A DNA stretch of 57,775 bases from CAYOWK01 sp964407665 (lineage in GTDB: Bacteria > Pseudomonadota > Alphaproteobacteria > Caulobacterales > Hyphomonadaceae), in contig CAYOWK010000026.1 in NCBI GenBank assembly GCA_964407665.1, positions 1 through 57,775 of the forward strand. The letters are read 5' to 3'. Positions 1 to 7,264 of this stretch are shown here, in pieces. Within the stretch, counting starts at the first letter, position 1. Each line of letters opens with the position of its first letter. The notes below the pieces were generated by a model. The model searched no databases. It saw only the letters and a program-made list of their open reading frames with translations, and was not told the DNA's origin. A program made the position numbers and the translations under genes.

Positions 1-1
1 C

Positions 2-1072
2 CTCGGCGTGGTCATCTACCTCCTGATGATGGGCACCGCCTTCATGGGCTACGTGCTGCCCTGGGGCCAGATGTCCTACCACGGCGCGGCCGTCATCACG
101 AACCTGCTGGGCGCCATCCCGCTCGTCGGCGAGACCATCAAGACCTACCTGATGGGCGGCCCGGCCATCGGCGACCCGACGCTGAACCGCTTCTTCTCGC
201 TGCACTACCTGCTGCCGTTCGCGATTGCGGGCGTCGTGATCCTGCACATCTGGGGCTTCCACCACACCGGCAACAACAACCCGACCGGCGTGACAGTGAA
301 GGACGTCAAGAAGGACACCGTTCCTTTCCACCCGTACTACACGGTGAAGGACGGCTTCGCGATCGTCGTCTTCCTGATGGTCTTCGCCCTGTTCGTGTTC
401 TTCAGCCCGAACGCCCTCGGCCACGCCGACAACTACATCGAGGCGAACCCGCTGCAGACGCCGGCGCACATCGTGCCGGAATGGTACCTGCTGCCGTTCT
501 ACGCGATCCTGCGCGCCATCACGTTCGACATCGGCCCCATCGACGCCAAGCTGCTCGGCGTGGTTGCGATGTTCGGCGCCATCATCGTGCTGTTCTTCGT
601 GCCCTGGCTCGACACCTCGAAGGTGCGCTCGATGCGCTACCGTCCGTTCGCGAAACAGTGCTTCGTCCTGTTCGTGATCGCCTCGATCGGCCTTGGCTTC
701 TGCGGCGCCAACAACCCGGATGACCTGGTCTTCAAGTTCCGTGAAGACCAGCTGGCCGTGACCTACACCGACACCAACGGCGATGCGCAGTCGCGCGTCT
801 TCAGCGAGTTCGCCGAGGCCCAGGCCTTCCAGCGCGCCCAGCCCGCAACCGCCGCCGCCGGCATTGAGATCTCGTCGTCGGGCTTCAAGTGGCTCTGGCT
901 CTCGCAGATCCTCAGCGCCTTCTACTTCCTCTACTTCCTGGTGCTGCTGCCTCTGCTTGGCATCATCGAGAAGCCGACGCCGCGCCCGGCCACGATTGCC
1001 GACAGCGTCCACAAGTCCGCCAAGGGCACGGCCAGAACGCCGGTTTCGCCCGCCGCCCAGCCGGCCGAGTAG
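2..1072 (+). CDS. petB: cytochrome b of the bc1 complex (C-terminal part; start lies before the window)
   Basis: Membrane subunit of ubiquinol:cytochrome c reductase; it carries the two b hemes and forms the quinol-oxidising Qo site. The frame is open from base 2, so the 5' end is cut off. Visible landmarks are the PWGQMS segment, a heme-ligand histidine in FSLHYLLPF (codon near 203), HIWGFHHTGNNNP, and the Qo signature PEWY (475-486). Several hydrophobic helices follow. The C-terminus carries a soluble insertion (about 735-880), one more membrane helix, and an EKPTPRPATI tail common in alphaproteobacterial cytochrome b. petC starts 11 nt after the stop, so the two are co-transcribed. Identification is secure; only the start is missing. 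Confidence 0.97.
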   Translation, partial: LGVVIYLLMMGTAFMGYVLPWGQMSYHGAAVITNLLGAIPLVGETIKTYLMGGPAIGDPTLNRFFSLHYLLPFAIAGVVILHIWGFHHTGNNNPTGVTVKDVKKDTVPFHPYYTVKDGFAIVVFLMVFALFVFFSPNALGHADNYIEANPLQTPAHIVPEWYLLPFYAILRAITFDIGPIDAKLLGVVAMFGAIIVLFFVPWLDTSKVRSMRYRPFAKQCFVLFVIASIGLGFCGANNPDDLVFKFREDQLAVTYTDTNGDAQSRVFSEFAEAQAFQRAQPATAAAGIEISSSGFKWLWLSQILSAFYFLYFLVLLPLLGIIEKPTPRPATIADSVHKSAKGTARTPVSPAAQPAE

Positions 1073-1083
1073 GAGACACGTCC

Positions 1084-1989
1084 ATGCGTCTTGCAAAACT
1101 CGCCGTCATCGCCACTGCCTCGGTCCTCGCCGGACTGGTCGCGGTCCCCGCCTTCGCGCAGGACCATGGCCCCGCCGCCGGAGACCATGGCGAGGAAGCC
1201 GCTGCCGGCGGCCACCACCTCAAGACCCCTGCGGGCGGCTTCTCCTTCGAGGGTCCGTTCGGCACCTTCGACCAGAACGCCCTGCAGCGCGGCTATCGCG
1301 TCTATCGCGAAGTCTGCTCGTCCTGCCACGGCATGAAACTGATGTCGTTCCGCAACCTGGGCGAGAAGGGCGGGCCGTTCGGCGACGACGCCTTCCCGAA
1401 CCCCAACGACAACCCGCGCGTCCGGGTCATCGCCTCGGAATACACCGTCGCGTCGGTTGATCCCGAAACGGGCGATCCGATCCAGATCCCGGCTACCACC
1501 GCTTCGCACTTCCCGTCGCCCTACGCGAACGAGGCTGCGGCGCGCGGCATGAACGGCGGCGCACTGCCGCCGGACCTGTCGGTGATCGCCAAGGCCCGCC
1601 ATGGCGGCGGCAGCTATGTCTATTCGCTGCTGACCGGCTACTACGCTCCGCCGGCCGGCCTCACCGTCGCCCCGGGCCAGCACTACAACGCCTATTTTGC
1701 CGGCGACACGACCTCGCAGTGGACCGGCGATCCGCGCAACGCGCCTGCCGGCGGCTTCCTCGCCATGGCGCCCCCGCTGACGACTGTCGGCCAAGTCACC
1801 TATGACGACGGTACAGAGCCGACGATCGAGCAGATGGCCGCGGATGTCGCGACCTTCCTTGCGTGGGCCGGTGAGCCCAAGGTCCAGACCCGCAAGCAGA
1901 TGGGCGTGGCCACGCTCGGCTACCTCTTCATCCTGGCCCTGCTGTCCTACATCTCGTACCGCCAGATCTGGCGGAACGTCGAACACTAG
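1084..1989 (+). CDS. petC: cytochrome c1 of the bc1 complex
   Basis: Membrane-anchored c-type cytochrome that takes electrons from the Rieske protein and passes them to cytochrome c. The ATG at 1084 follows GTAGGAGAC and gives a clean Sec signal peptide (cut after AFA, about residue 25). The frame is open upstream to 889, but that part overlaps petB in another frame and is not translated. The heme motif is C78-S-S-C81-H82; M228 in FLAMAPP is the likely sixth heme ligand. A C-terminal helix (about 274-292) ending in a basic RQIWRN tail anchors the protein. Length (301 aa) is slightly above typical because of a His/Gly/Ala-rich stretch just after the signal peptide. Confidence 0.97.
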   Translation: MRLAKLAVIATASVLAGLVAVPAFAQDHGPAAGDHGEEAAAGGHHLKTPAGGFSFEGPFGTFDQNALQRGYRVYREVCSSCHGMKLMSFRNLGEKGGPFGDDAFPNPNDNPRVRVIASEYTVASVDPETGDPIQIPATTASHFPSPYANEAAARGMNGGALPPDLSVIAKARHGGGSYVYSLLTGYYAPPAGLTVAPGQHYNAYFAGDTTSQWTGDPRNAPAGGFLAMAPPLTTVGQVTYDDGTEPTIEQMAADVATFLAWAGEPKVQTRKQMGVATLGYLFILALLSYISYRQIWRNVEH

Positions 1990-2004
1990 ACCTCGCAGCT
2001 CCAG

Positions 2005-2041
2005 CAAACGCCGGGCGCGGCTCTGGTCCGCCGGGCGTTTG
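2005..2041 (+). terminator. stem-loop after petC
   Basis: Arms 2005-2017 and 2029-2041 pair over 13 positions with one mismatch around an 11-nt loop. It lies 15 nt after the petC stop. The downstream side is only weakly T-rich (GTTTG inside the arm), so the terminator role is inferred from position. Confidence 0.5.
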
Positions 2042-2162
2042 TGCGTCTGGCGTTTCCTCGAGCCCCTAAAGCCCGGCTCGTCTGCCTGCGATCAAATGCC
2101 AGCGGCGCAAACCGGTCTACCGGTGTCATACAATCAGGATACGCCGCCTCCGGGCGCGCGTA

Positions 2163-2210
2163 GGCCGGGGTCTTCCCACCGTCGGGGCTGTCGGCTGGGG
2201 GACCCCGGCC
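2163..2210. terminator. long inverted repeat between the convergent petC and ispH genes
   Basis: Arms 2163-2172 and 2201-2210 are perfectly complementary over 10 bp, and the pairing continues inward through two G-U and two G-C pairs. It sits 26 nt beyond the ispH stop, so it may end transcription from either side. There is no long T-tract on either strand. Confidence 0.4.
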
Positions 2211-2235
2211 ATTTCGTATCGGGCGGGCGACCGCC

Positions 2236-3201
2236 TCAGATCGTCTCGAGCACGCGGGGCACGCGGAAAACCACGTCTTCCTGCGCCGTCACGATCTCCT
2301 CGACTTCAACGCTGCGCCGGGCGCGGCAGGCGGCGATGACACCCTGAACCAGCGTCTCGGGGGCCGAGGCGCCTGCTGTCAGCCCCATCACGGCGACGCC
2401 GTCCAGCCAGCGCCAGTCGATGTCGTCGGCGGAGGCGATCAGATAGGCCGCCCGGGCGCCAGAGCGTTCTGCGACCTCTTTCAGCCGCACCGAGTTCGAG
2501 GAGTTGGACGCCCCGATCACCAGCACGAGGTCAGCACGCGCCGCGATCACCTTCACGGCTTCCTGCCGGTTGGTGGTGGCGTAGCAGATGTCGTCCTTGC
2601 GGGGTTCGGCGAGATGCGGGAACCGGCGGCGAAGCTCCGTCACGATGTCGGCGGTGACGTAGGCGAGTGCAAGCGCCTCGGCGGGCTGGAAGGCGCGGGC
2701 GTCCTCCACGGTCTCGATCAGCGTCATCGAGCCGGTCTCGACCTGGCCCATCGTCCCGATCACCTCGGGGTGCCCGGCATGGCCGATCAGCAGGGTGTGC
2801 AGGCCGTTGCGGGCATGCCGCTGGGCTTCGTGGTGGACTTTGGACACCAGAGGGCAGGTGGCGTCCACATAGGTCATGTTGCGGCGTCCGGCCTCGGCCG
2901 GCACCACCTTGGGCACGCCATGGGCTGAAAACACCACGGGACGGTCGTCCGGGGCCTCGTCCAGCTCCTCGACGAAGACGGCGCCCATCGATTCCAGCCG
3001 TTTCACGACGTGGGCGTTGTGAACGATTTCATGGCGGACATAGACCGGCGCCCCCCATTTCGAGATCGCCTGCTCGACGATCTGGATGGCGCGATCCACC
3101 CCGGCGCAGAAGCCGCGCGGCGCGGCCAGCAGGATTGCGAGGGGCAGTCGGTCTGGATCGGTCACGATTTCCCGCATTTTCTGGCCAACAAGTTCTGCCA
3201 T
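2236..3201 (-). CDS. ispH: 4-hydroxy-3-methylbut-2-enyl diphosphate reductase
   Basis: Last enzyme of the MEP isoprenoid pathway; it reduces HMBPP to IPP and DMAPP with a 4Fe-4S cluster. The three cluster cysteines are visible: C32 in GFCAGV, C116 in DATCPLV and C206 in DDICYATTN. The family motifs HEIVHN and FSAHGV are also present. Length (321 aa) matches the family. An alternative start at Met9 exists. The gene is convergent with petC and divergent from the lipoprotein at 3364. Function is secure. Confidence 0.97.
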   Translation of the reverse strand: MAELVGQKMREIVTDPDRLPLAILLAAPRGFCAGVDRAIQIVEQAISKWGAPVYVRHEIVHNAHVVKRLESMGAVFVEELDEAPDDRPVVFSAHGVPKVVPAEAGRRNMTYVDATCPLVSKVHHEAQRHARNGLHTLLIGHAGHPEVIGTMGQVETGSMTLIETVEDARAFQPAEALALAYVTADIVTELRRRFPHLAEPRKDDICYATTNRQEAVKVIAARADLVLVIGASNSSNSVRLKEVAERSGARAAYLIASADDIDWRWLDGVAVMGLTAGASAPETLVQGVIAACRARRSVEVEEIVTAQEDVVFRVPRVLETI

Positions 3202-3363
3202 GTGGGCCGCAGCCGCCCGGCGTGTGGCAAGCGGCGTTGCGCCCGGTCGTTCTTAGAGGCTATCACCCAGTTCTGAAGAGATCGCATCGTCGGCCCCCGA
3301 TGCCAAGGGCCGGGCGGCAGGCATGTGCAGATTACGGGATGGCTCAGCGTGAACGTGTTCAAG

Positions 3364-3927
3364 ATGACGGGCCAGAAAGCCGGATGGGCCGCAGCGGCGC
3401 TTGCGGTCCTCGCCCTGGGCGGTTGCTCCAGCCTGGATACCCGGCCCAACGTCGGACCGTGCCCGGTCGTCGGCTCCCTGTATGACGCCTCCCGGCTCGT
3501 CGAGGTCGGGGCGGTCGAGCGTCACGAGAATGTCGGCTTCACCGGCTCCATCGAAGGCGCCAACGGCTTCTGCCGCTACGTGGACAAGAACCCCCTCACC
3601 ATGGGCATTACGGTCGATTTCGCGTTTGGCCGGGGTCCTGCCGCGACCACTGAATCCAAAACGTTCCGCTATTTCGTGGCCGTCACCCGCCGCGACTCGG
3701 TGGTTCTGGCCAAGGAGTACTTCACGGTCGAGGCGAAGTTCCGGGACGGCCAGACCGTCCTGCGCAAGCGCGAGACCGTCGACGGCATCACGATCCCCCG
3801 CGCCACCGAGACAATCTCCGGCACCAACTTCGAGGTCATCGTCGGCTTTGACCTGACCCCGGAACAGCTGGCCTACAACCGCTCCGGCAAGCGCTTCCTC
3901 ATGCAGACGAGCAAGCCGGCGAATTAG
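3364..3927 (+). CDS. putative lipoprotein of unknown function
   Basis: About 187 aa. A signal peptide with lipobox ALGGC (Cys about residue 20) marks it as a lipoprotein. The mature part has no motif I recognise; it looks like a small beta-rich periplasmic domain. In-frame starts also exist at 3349 (GTG, with GGGA about 9 nt upstream) and 3325. I prefer 3364 because it gives a signal peptide of normal length. The gene is followed directly by a copy of the palindromic repeat family. Function unknown. Confidence 0.75.
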   Translation: MTGQKAGWAAAALAVLALGGCSSLDTRPNVGPCPVVGSLYDASRLVEVGAVERHENVGFTGSIEGANGFCRYVDKNPLTMGITVDFAFGRGPAATTESKTFRYFVAVTRRDSVVLAKEYFTVEAKFRDGQTVLRKRETVDGITIPRATETISGTNFEVIVGFDLTPEQLAYNRSGKRFLMQTSKPAN

Positions 3928-3932
3928 GGAAT

Positions 3933-4070
3933 CTCCTCCCCCTGCAAGGGGGAGGATGTCGGCGGCGGACGAAGTCCGGCGGCGACAGGCGGGGGTCCGC
4001 TTTCGCCAAAGGCGAAAGCTGGGCAACCGGCAGTGGCCTAAGGCGGCTTGCCCCCCCAACCCGCCAACCC
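3933..4070 (-). repeat. palindromic intergenic repeat, single copy before argS (inverted relative to the array after argS)
   Basis: The segment starts with a CTCCTCCCCCTGCAAGGGGG hairpin and contains GTCCGCTTTCG/CGAAAGC arms and a GGCGGCTTGC arm. Its reverse complement matches the units at 5908-6482 along most of its length, with scattered differences. It has no coding role. Spurious frames through it extend the argS frame upstream to 4048. Confidence 0.85.
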
Positions 4071-4131
4071 TTCCCAATCCCGCCAACCGCGCGTATCGGG
4101 TCGCCATCGGCATCTTGCAGGATCGCGACAC

Positions 4132-5895
4132 GTGAAAGACCTATCGACCCAGCTCTCGGAAGCCGCCGGCGACGCGTTTGCGTCCCTCGGCCTCGACCGT
4201 GCGCTCGGCGTGATGCGACGCTCGGACCGGCCAGACCTTGCCGATTTCCAGTGCAATGGCGCGATGGCCGCCGCCAAGGCCGCCAAGCGCAATCCGCGCG
4301 AGATCGCGCAGGGCGTGGTCGATGCGCTGAAGGACAGCCCGCTGGTCGCCGCCGCCGAAGTGGCGGGCCCGGGCTTCATCAACGTGCGGCTCGCCGCCGA
4401 GGCTCTGGCCCAGCGCGCAGCCGTGCTCGGCGCCGACGAGCGCGCGGGAGCCAGCCATGTCGAGACGGCTCGTCGCGTCGTCATCGATTTCGGTGGCTGG
4501 AACGTCGCCAAGGAAATGCATATCGGCCACCTGCGCTCGACCGTGATCGGCGACAGCCTCCAGCGCCTGTTCCGCTTTCGGGGCGACGCTGTGATCTCCG
4601 ACGTCCACCTCGGTGACTGGGGCCTGCAGATGGGCCAGCTCATCAACGAGGTGAAGCTGGAGCAGCCGGGCCTTCCTTACTTCGACGAGACGTTCGACGG
4701 CCCGTATCCGGCGACAAGCCCGGTGACGATGGACGACCTCGGCCGCCTCTATCCCGTCGCTTCCGCCAAGTCGAAAACGGACGAGGCGCGGCGCGACGAG
4801 GACCGCAAGGCGACGCAGGAACTGCAGGCGGGCCGGGCCGGCTATCGCGCGCTCTGGCGGCACTTCTGCGATGTCACCCGCATCGGGCTGGAGCGCGAGT
4901 GCGCCTCCCTCGGCGTGCGCTTCGATCTCTGGAAGGGCGAGAGCGACGCCAATGAGCTGATCCCCGACATCGTCGCCGACCTCAGGTCGCGCGGCATAGC
5001 CGAGGAAGATGGCGGCGCGCTGATCGTGCGGGTGGCGCGCGAGAGCGACAAGAAGGAAATGCCGCCGATCATCCTCGTCAACCGCGAGGGCGCCATCGGC
5101 TATCATGGCTCCGACCTCGGCACGATCCTCGACCGCAAGCGCGAGATCGACCCGCACCTGTGCATGTACGTCGTCGACCAGCGCCAGGCCCTGCACTTCG
5201 AGCAGGTGTTCCGGGCGAGCGACCGGGCAGGGTATCTGCCCGAAGCCGGGCTGGAGCATCTCGGCTTCGGCACCGTCAACGGCGCCGACGGCAAACCCTA
5301 CAAGACCCGCGACGGCGGAGTTCTGAAGCTGCACGAACTCATCGCGCAGGCCGACGCCGCCGCGCTGGCGCGCGTGAAGGAGGCGGGTCTGGGCGAGGGG
5401 CTCTCTGAGGCCGAAGTCGCCGATATTGCTCACAAGGTGGCGGTCGCCGCGATCAAGTTCGCCGACCTCTCGAACGTGCGCACGACCAACTACATCTTCG
5501 ATCTCGACCGCTTCGTCTCCTTCGAGGGCAAGACCGGACCCTACTTGCTCTATGCCGCCGTCCGGATGAAATCGCTCGCCCGCCGCGCGGCGACGGAAGG
5601 CGTGCACCCCGGCCCGATCGCCATTGAACTCGATGCGGAACGCGCGCTGGTCCTGGCGCTCGACGGGTTCGACGATGCGCTGGCAGGCGCCTACGAAAAG
5701 CGGATGCCGCACATCCTGTGCGACCACGCCTACACGCTGGCGCAGGCCTTCTCGGGCTTCTATGCGGCGGCGCCGATCCTGGTCGAGAAAGACCCCGCCA
5801 AACGCGCCTCCCGCTTCGCCCTGGCGCTGGCGACCAAACAGCAGCTCGAAGTCGCGCTGTCGCTGATCGGCATCGAGACGCCGGAGAAGATGTAG
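4132..5895 (+). CDS. argS: arginyl-tRNA synthetase
   Basis: Class Ia aminoacyl-tRNA synthetase that charges tRNA-Arg; cytosolic. I chose the GTG at 4132 (AGGA 9 nt upstream), giving 587 aa, because the frame upstream to 4048 runs through the palindromic repeat. Visible features are the N-terminal tRNA-contact domain, the HIGH motif (MHIGHLRST, about residue 125), the KTRxG form of the KMSK loop (PYKTRDGG, about residue 388) and a C-terminal helical anticodon-binding domain ending in the family-typical PEKM. It sits alone between two blocks of the same repeat family. Confidence 0.97.
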   Translation: MKDLSTQLSEAAGDAFASLGLDRALGVMRRSDRPDLADFQCNGAMAAAKAAKRNPREIAQGVVDALKDSPLVAAAEVAGPGFINVRLAAEALAQRAAVLGADERAGASHVETARRVVIDFGGWNVAKEMHIGHLRSTVIGDSLQRLFRFRGDAVISDVHLGDWGLQMGQLINEVKLEQPGLPYFDETFDGPYPATSPVTMDDLGRLYPVASAKSKTDEARRDEDRKATQELQAGRAGYRALWRHFCDVTRIGLERECASLGVRFDLWKGESDANELIPDIVADLRSRGIAEEDGGALIVRVARESDKKEMPPIILVNREGAIGYHGSDLGTILDRKREIDPHLCMYVVDQRQALHFEQVFRASDRAGYLPEAGLEHLGFGTVNGADGKPYKTRDGGVLKLHELIAQADAAALARVKEAGLGEGLSEAEVADIAHKVAVAAIKFADLSNVRTTNYIFDLDRFVSFEGKTGPYLLYAAVRMKSLARRAATEGVHPGPIAIELDAERALVLALDGFDDALAGAYEKRMPHILCDHAYTLAQAFSGFYAAAPILVEKDPAKRASRFALALATKQQLEVALSLIGIETPEKM

Positions 5896-5907
5896 GCCGG
5901 CAGCGCT

Positions 5908-6091
5908 CCTCCTCCCCCTGAAAGGGGGAGGTTGGGAGGGGGTCCGGCGGCGCAAGCCGCCTTGGGCCGCCGCCGCCAGCTTTCGCCTTTGACGAAAGCG
6001 GACCCCCGCCTGTCGCCGCCGGACTGCGTCCGCCGCCGACATCCTCCCCCTTTCAGGTGGAGGAGTTCCCCTCAAACGCCAGAGTTCGGCG
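5908..6091 (+). repeat. palindromic repeat array, unit 1 (184 bp)
   Basis: The unit opens with CCTCCTCCCCCTGAAAGGGG and contains GGCGGCGCAAGCCGCC, a GCTTTCGCC...GACGAAAGC hairpin and GGACTGCGTCC. It closes with a CCCCTTTCAGGTGGAGG hairpin and a CTCAAACGCCAGAG linker. It is about 20 bp shorter than unit 2 because it lacks the CAATTGCAAAGCAATTG palindrome. Confidence 0.88.
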
Positions 6092-6295
6092 CCTCCTCCC
6101 CCTGCAAGGGGGAGGTCGACAATTGCAAAGCAATTGGCGGGTGGGGGTCCGGCGGCGCAAGCCGCCTTTGCAGCCGCAGCCAGCTTTCGCCCCTGGCGAA
6201 AGCGGACCCCCGCCTGCCGCCGCCGGACTGCGTCCGCCGCCGACATCCTCCCCCTTTCAGGTGGAGGAGTTCCCCTCAAACGCCAGAGTTCGGCG
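6092..6295 (+). repeat. palindromic repeat array, unit 2 (204 bp)
   Basis: Same architecture as unit 1 plus an AATTGCAAAGCAATT stem-loop near its start. The phase 6041-6244 and the phase 6245-6448 read as identical over 204 bp, so units 2 and 3 look like a recent tandem duplication. Confidence 0.9.
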
Positions 6296-6482
6296 CCTCC
6301 TCCCCCTGCAAGGGGGAGGTCGACAATTGCAAAGCAATTGGCGGGTGGGGGTCCGGCGGCGCAAGCCGCCTTTGCAGCCGCAGCCAGCTTTCGCCCCTGG
6401 CGAAAGCGGACCCCCGCCTGCCGCCGCCGGACTGCGTCCGCCGCCGACATCCTCACCCCTTTCAGGGGAGGGAGCTTCCCCC
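6296..6482 (+). repeat. palindromic repeat array, unit 3 (diverged end)
   Basis: Continues the 204-bp period to about 6448, then ends in a slightly different terminal hairpin (CACCCCTTTCAGGGGAGG). The GNAT gene begins 34 bp later. The whole 5896-6516 gap holds only this array; the long frames crossing it on both strands repeat the same peptide and are not genes. Confidence 0.88.
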
Positions 6483-6516
6483 TAAACTGGGTGCAATTTC
6501 GGGGGGAGCTGTGCCG

Positions 6517-6984
6517 ATGAGCCATGTAATCGAATTCCGTCTCGATGACCTCTCTGGCTACGAGACGCAGGCGCTGGTGCGCCGCCATCTTGCCGGCATG
6601 CACGAAAACTCTCCGCCGGAGAGTGTGCACGCCTTCGACCTCTCAAAGCTCAAACAGCCGGACGTGACGTTCTGGACGGGCTGGCTGCGTGAGCAACTCG
6701 CCGTCATGGGCGCCCTCAAGCGGATTGATGCGGAGAACGGCGAGATCAAGTCGATGCGCGTGGACGACTATTGGCTGGGCAAGGGCGTCGGCAGGTTGAT
6801 GCTCAATCACATCGTGAAAGAAGCGCGGAAAGCGGGTCTCAGGACGCTGTGGCTGGAGACAGGCTCGACGCCCGCCTTCGTGCCCGCCATCAGGCTCTAC
6901 GAGAGCGCAGGCTTCACCTTCTGCGGCCCGTTCGGCGACTACTCCGAGGACCCGTTCAGCCGCTTCATGACGAAGACGCTGTAG
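6517..6984 (+). CDS. GNAT family N-acetyltransferase, YsnE-like
   Basis: About 155 aa. The ATG at 6517 has GGAG 8 nt upstream; the frame above it is repeat sequence. The N-terminal SPPESVHAFDL segment resembles the YsnE-type acetyltransferases. Acetyl-CoA binding motif A is visible as the G-x-G-V-G-R-L pyrophosphate loop near residue 90, followed by TLWLETGS and LYESAGF, which are typical GNAT beta-5/alpha-4 elements. The acceptor substrate cannot be told from sequence. It converges on the DUF4287 gene with no gap. Confidence 0.87.
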   Translation: MSHVIEFRLDDLSGYETQALVRRHLAGMHENSPPESVHAFDLSKLKQPDVTFWTGWLREQLAVMGALKRIDAENGEIKSMRVDDYWLGKGVGRLMLNHIVKEARKAGLRTLWLETGSTPAFVPAIRLYESAGFTFCGPFGDYSEDPFSRFMTKTL

Positions 6985-7245
6985 TCACCCCCGCTTCGCC
7001 GGCTTCTTCTCGGCCGGCGGAGCAGGCTCGCTGCCCGCCTTCAGCCAGATCGCGACAACGGCGTTGGCGTGGCCGTGGCCCAGCCCGGTCTGCTCCATCA
7101 GATGCGCGCGAAGCTGGCCGTGCTTGTCGAGCCCGGACGCCGCGAGGATGCTGGCGAACTCCTCATACGTCTTGCCGGACGCAGCTTCGGCGTTCGTCAG
7201 ATACGTCCGGAAGCCGTCGTGCAGTGTCGAACGGTCGAGGGGCAT
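6985..7245 (-). CDS. DUF4287-type small protein
   Basis: 86 aa. It contains YLTNAEAASGKTYEEF and a GLGHGHANAVVAI segment, as expected for DUF4287, a small helical domain of unknown function found in stress-related proteins. The tail is Lys/Pro-rich. Its stop codon abuts the stop of the GNAT gene. It lies 19 nt downstream of nothing but the peptidase stop region, on the strand of the peptidase but beyond its 3' end, so co-transcription with the M28 gene is possible. Confidence 0.75.
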   Translation of the reverse strand: MPLDRSTLHDGFRTYLTNAEAASGKTYEEFASILAASGLDKHGQLRAHLMEQTGLGHGHANAVVAIWLKAGSEPAPPAEKKPAKRG

Positions 7246-7264
7246 GCGGGCGGCTCCAGTCGCC

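Noticed and set aside
6041..6448. Direct repeats as a CRISPR array
   Set aside because: The repeats are 204 bp, abut with no unique spacers and are internally palindromic; no cas genes are near.
4141..6630. 829-codon minus-strand frame with three repeated protein segments
   Set aside because: It is antisense to argS and runs through the palindromic array; the repeated peptide (SAADAVRRRQAG) is only the DNA repeat translated.
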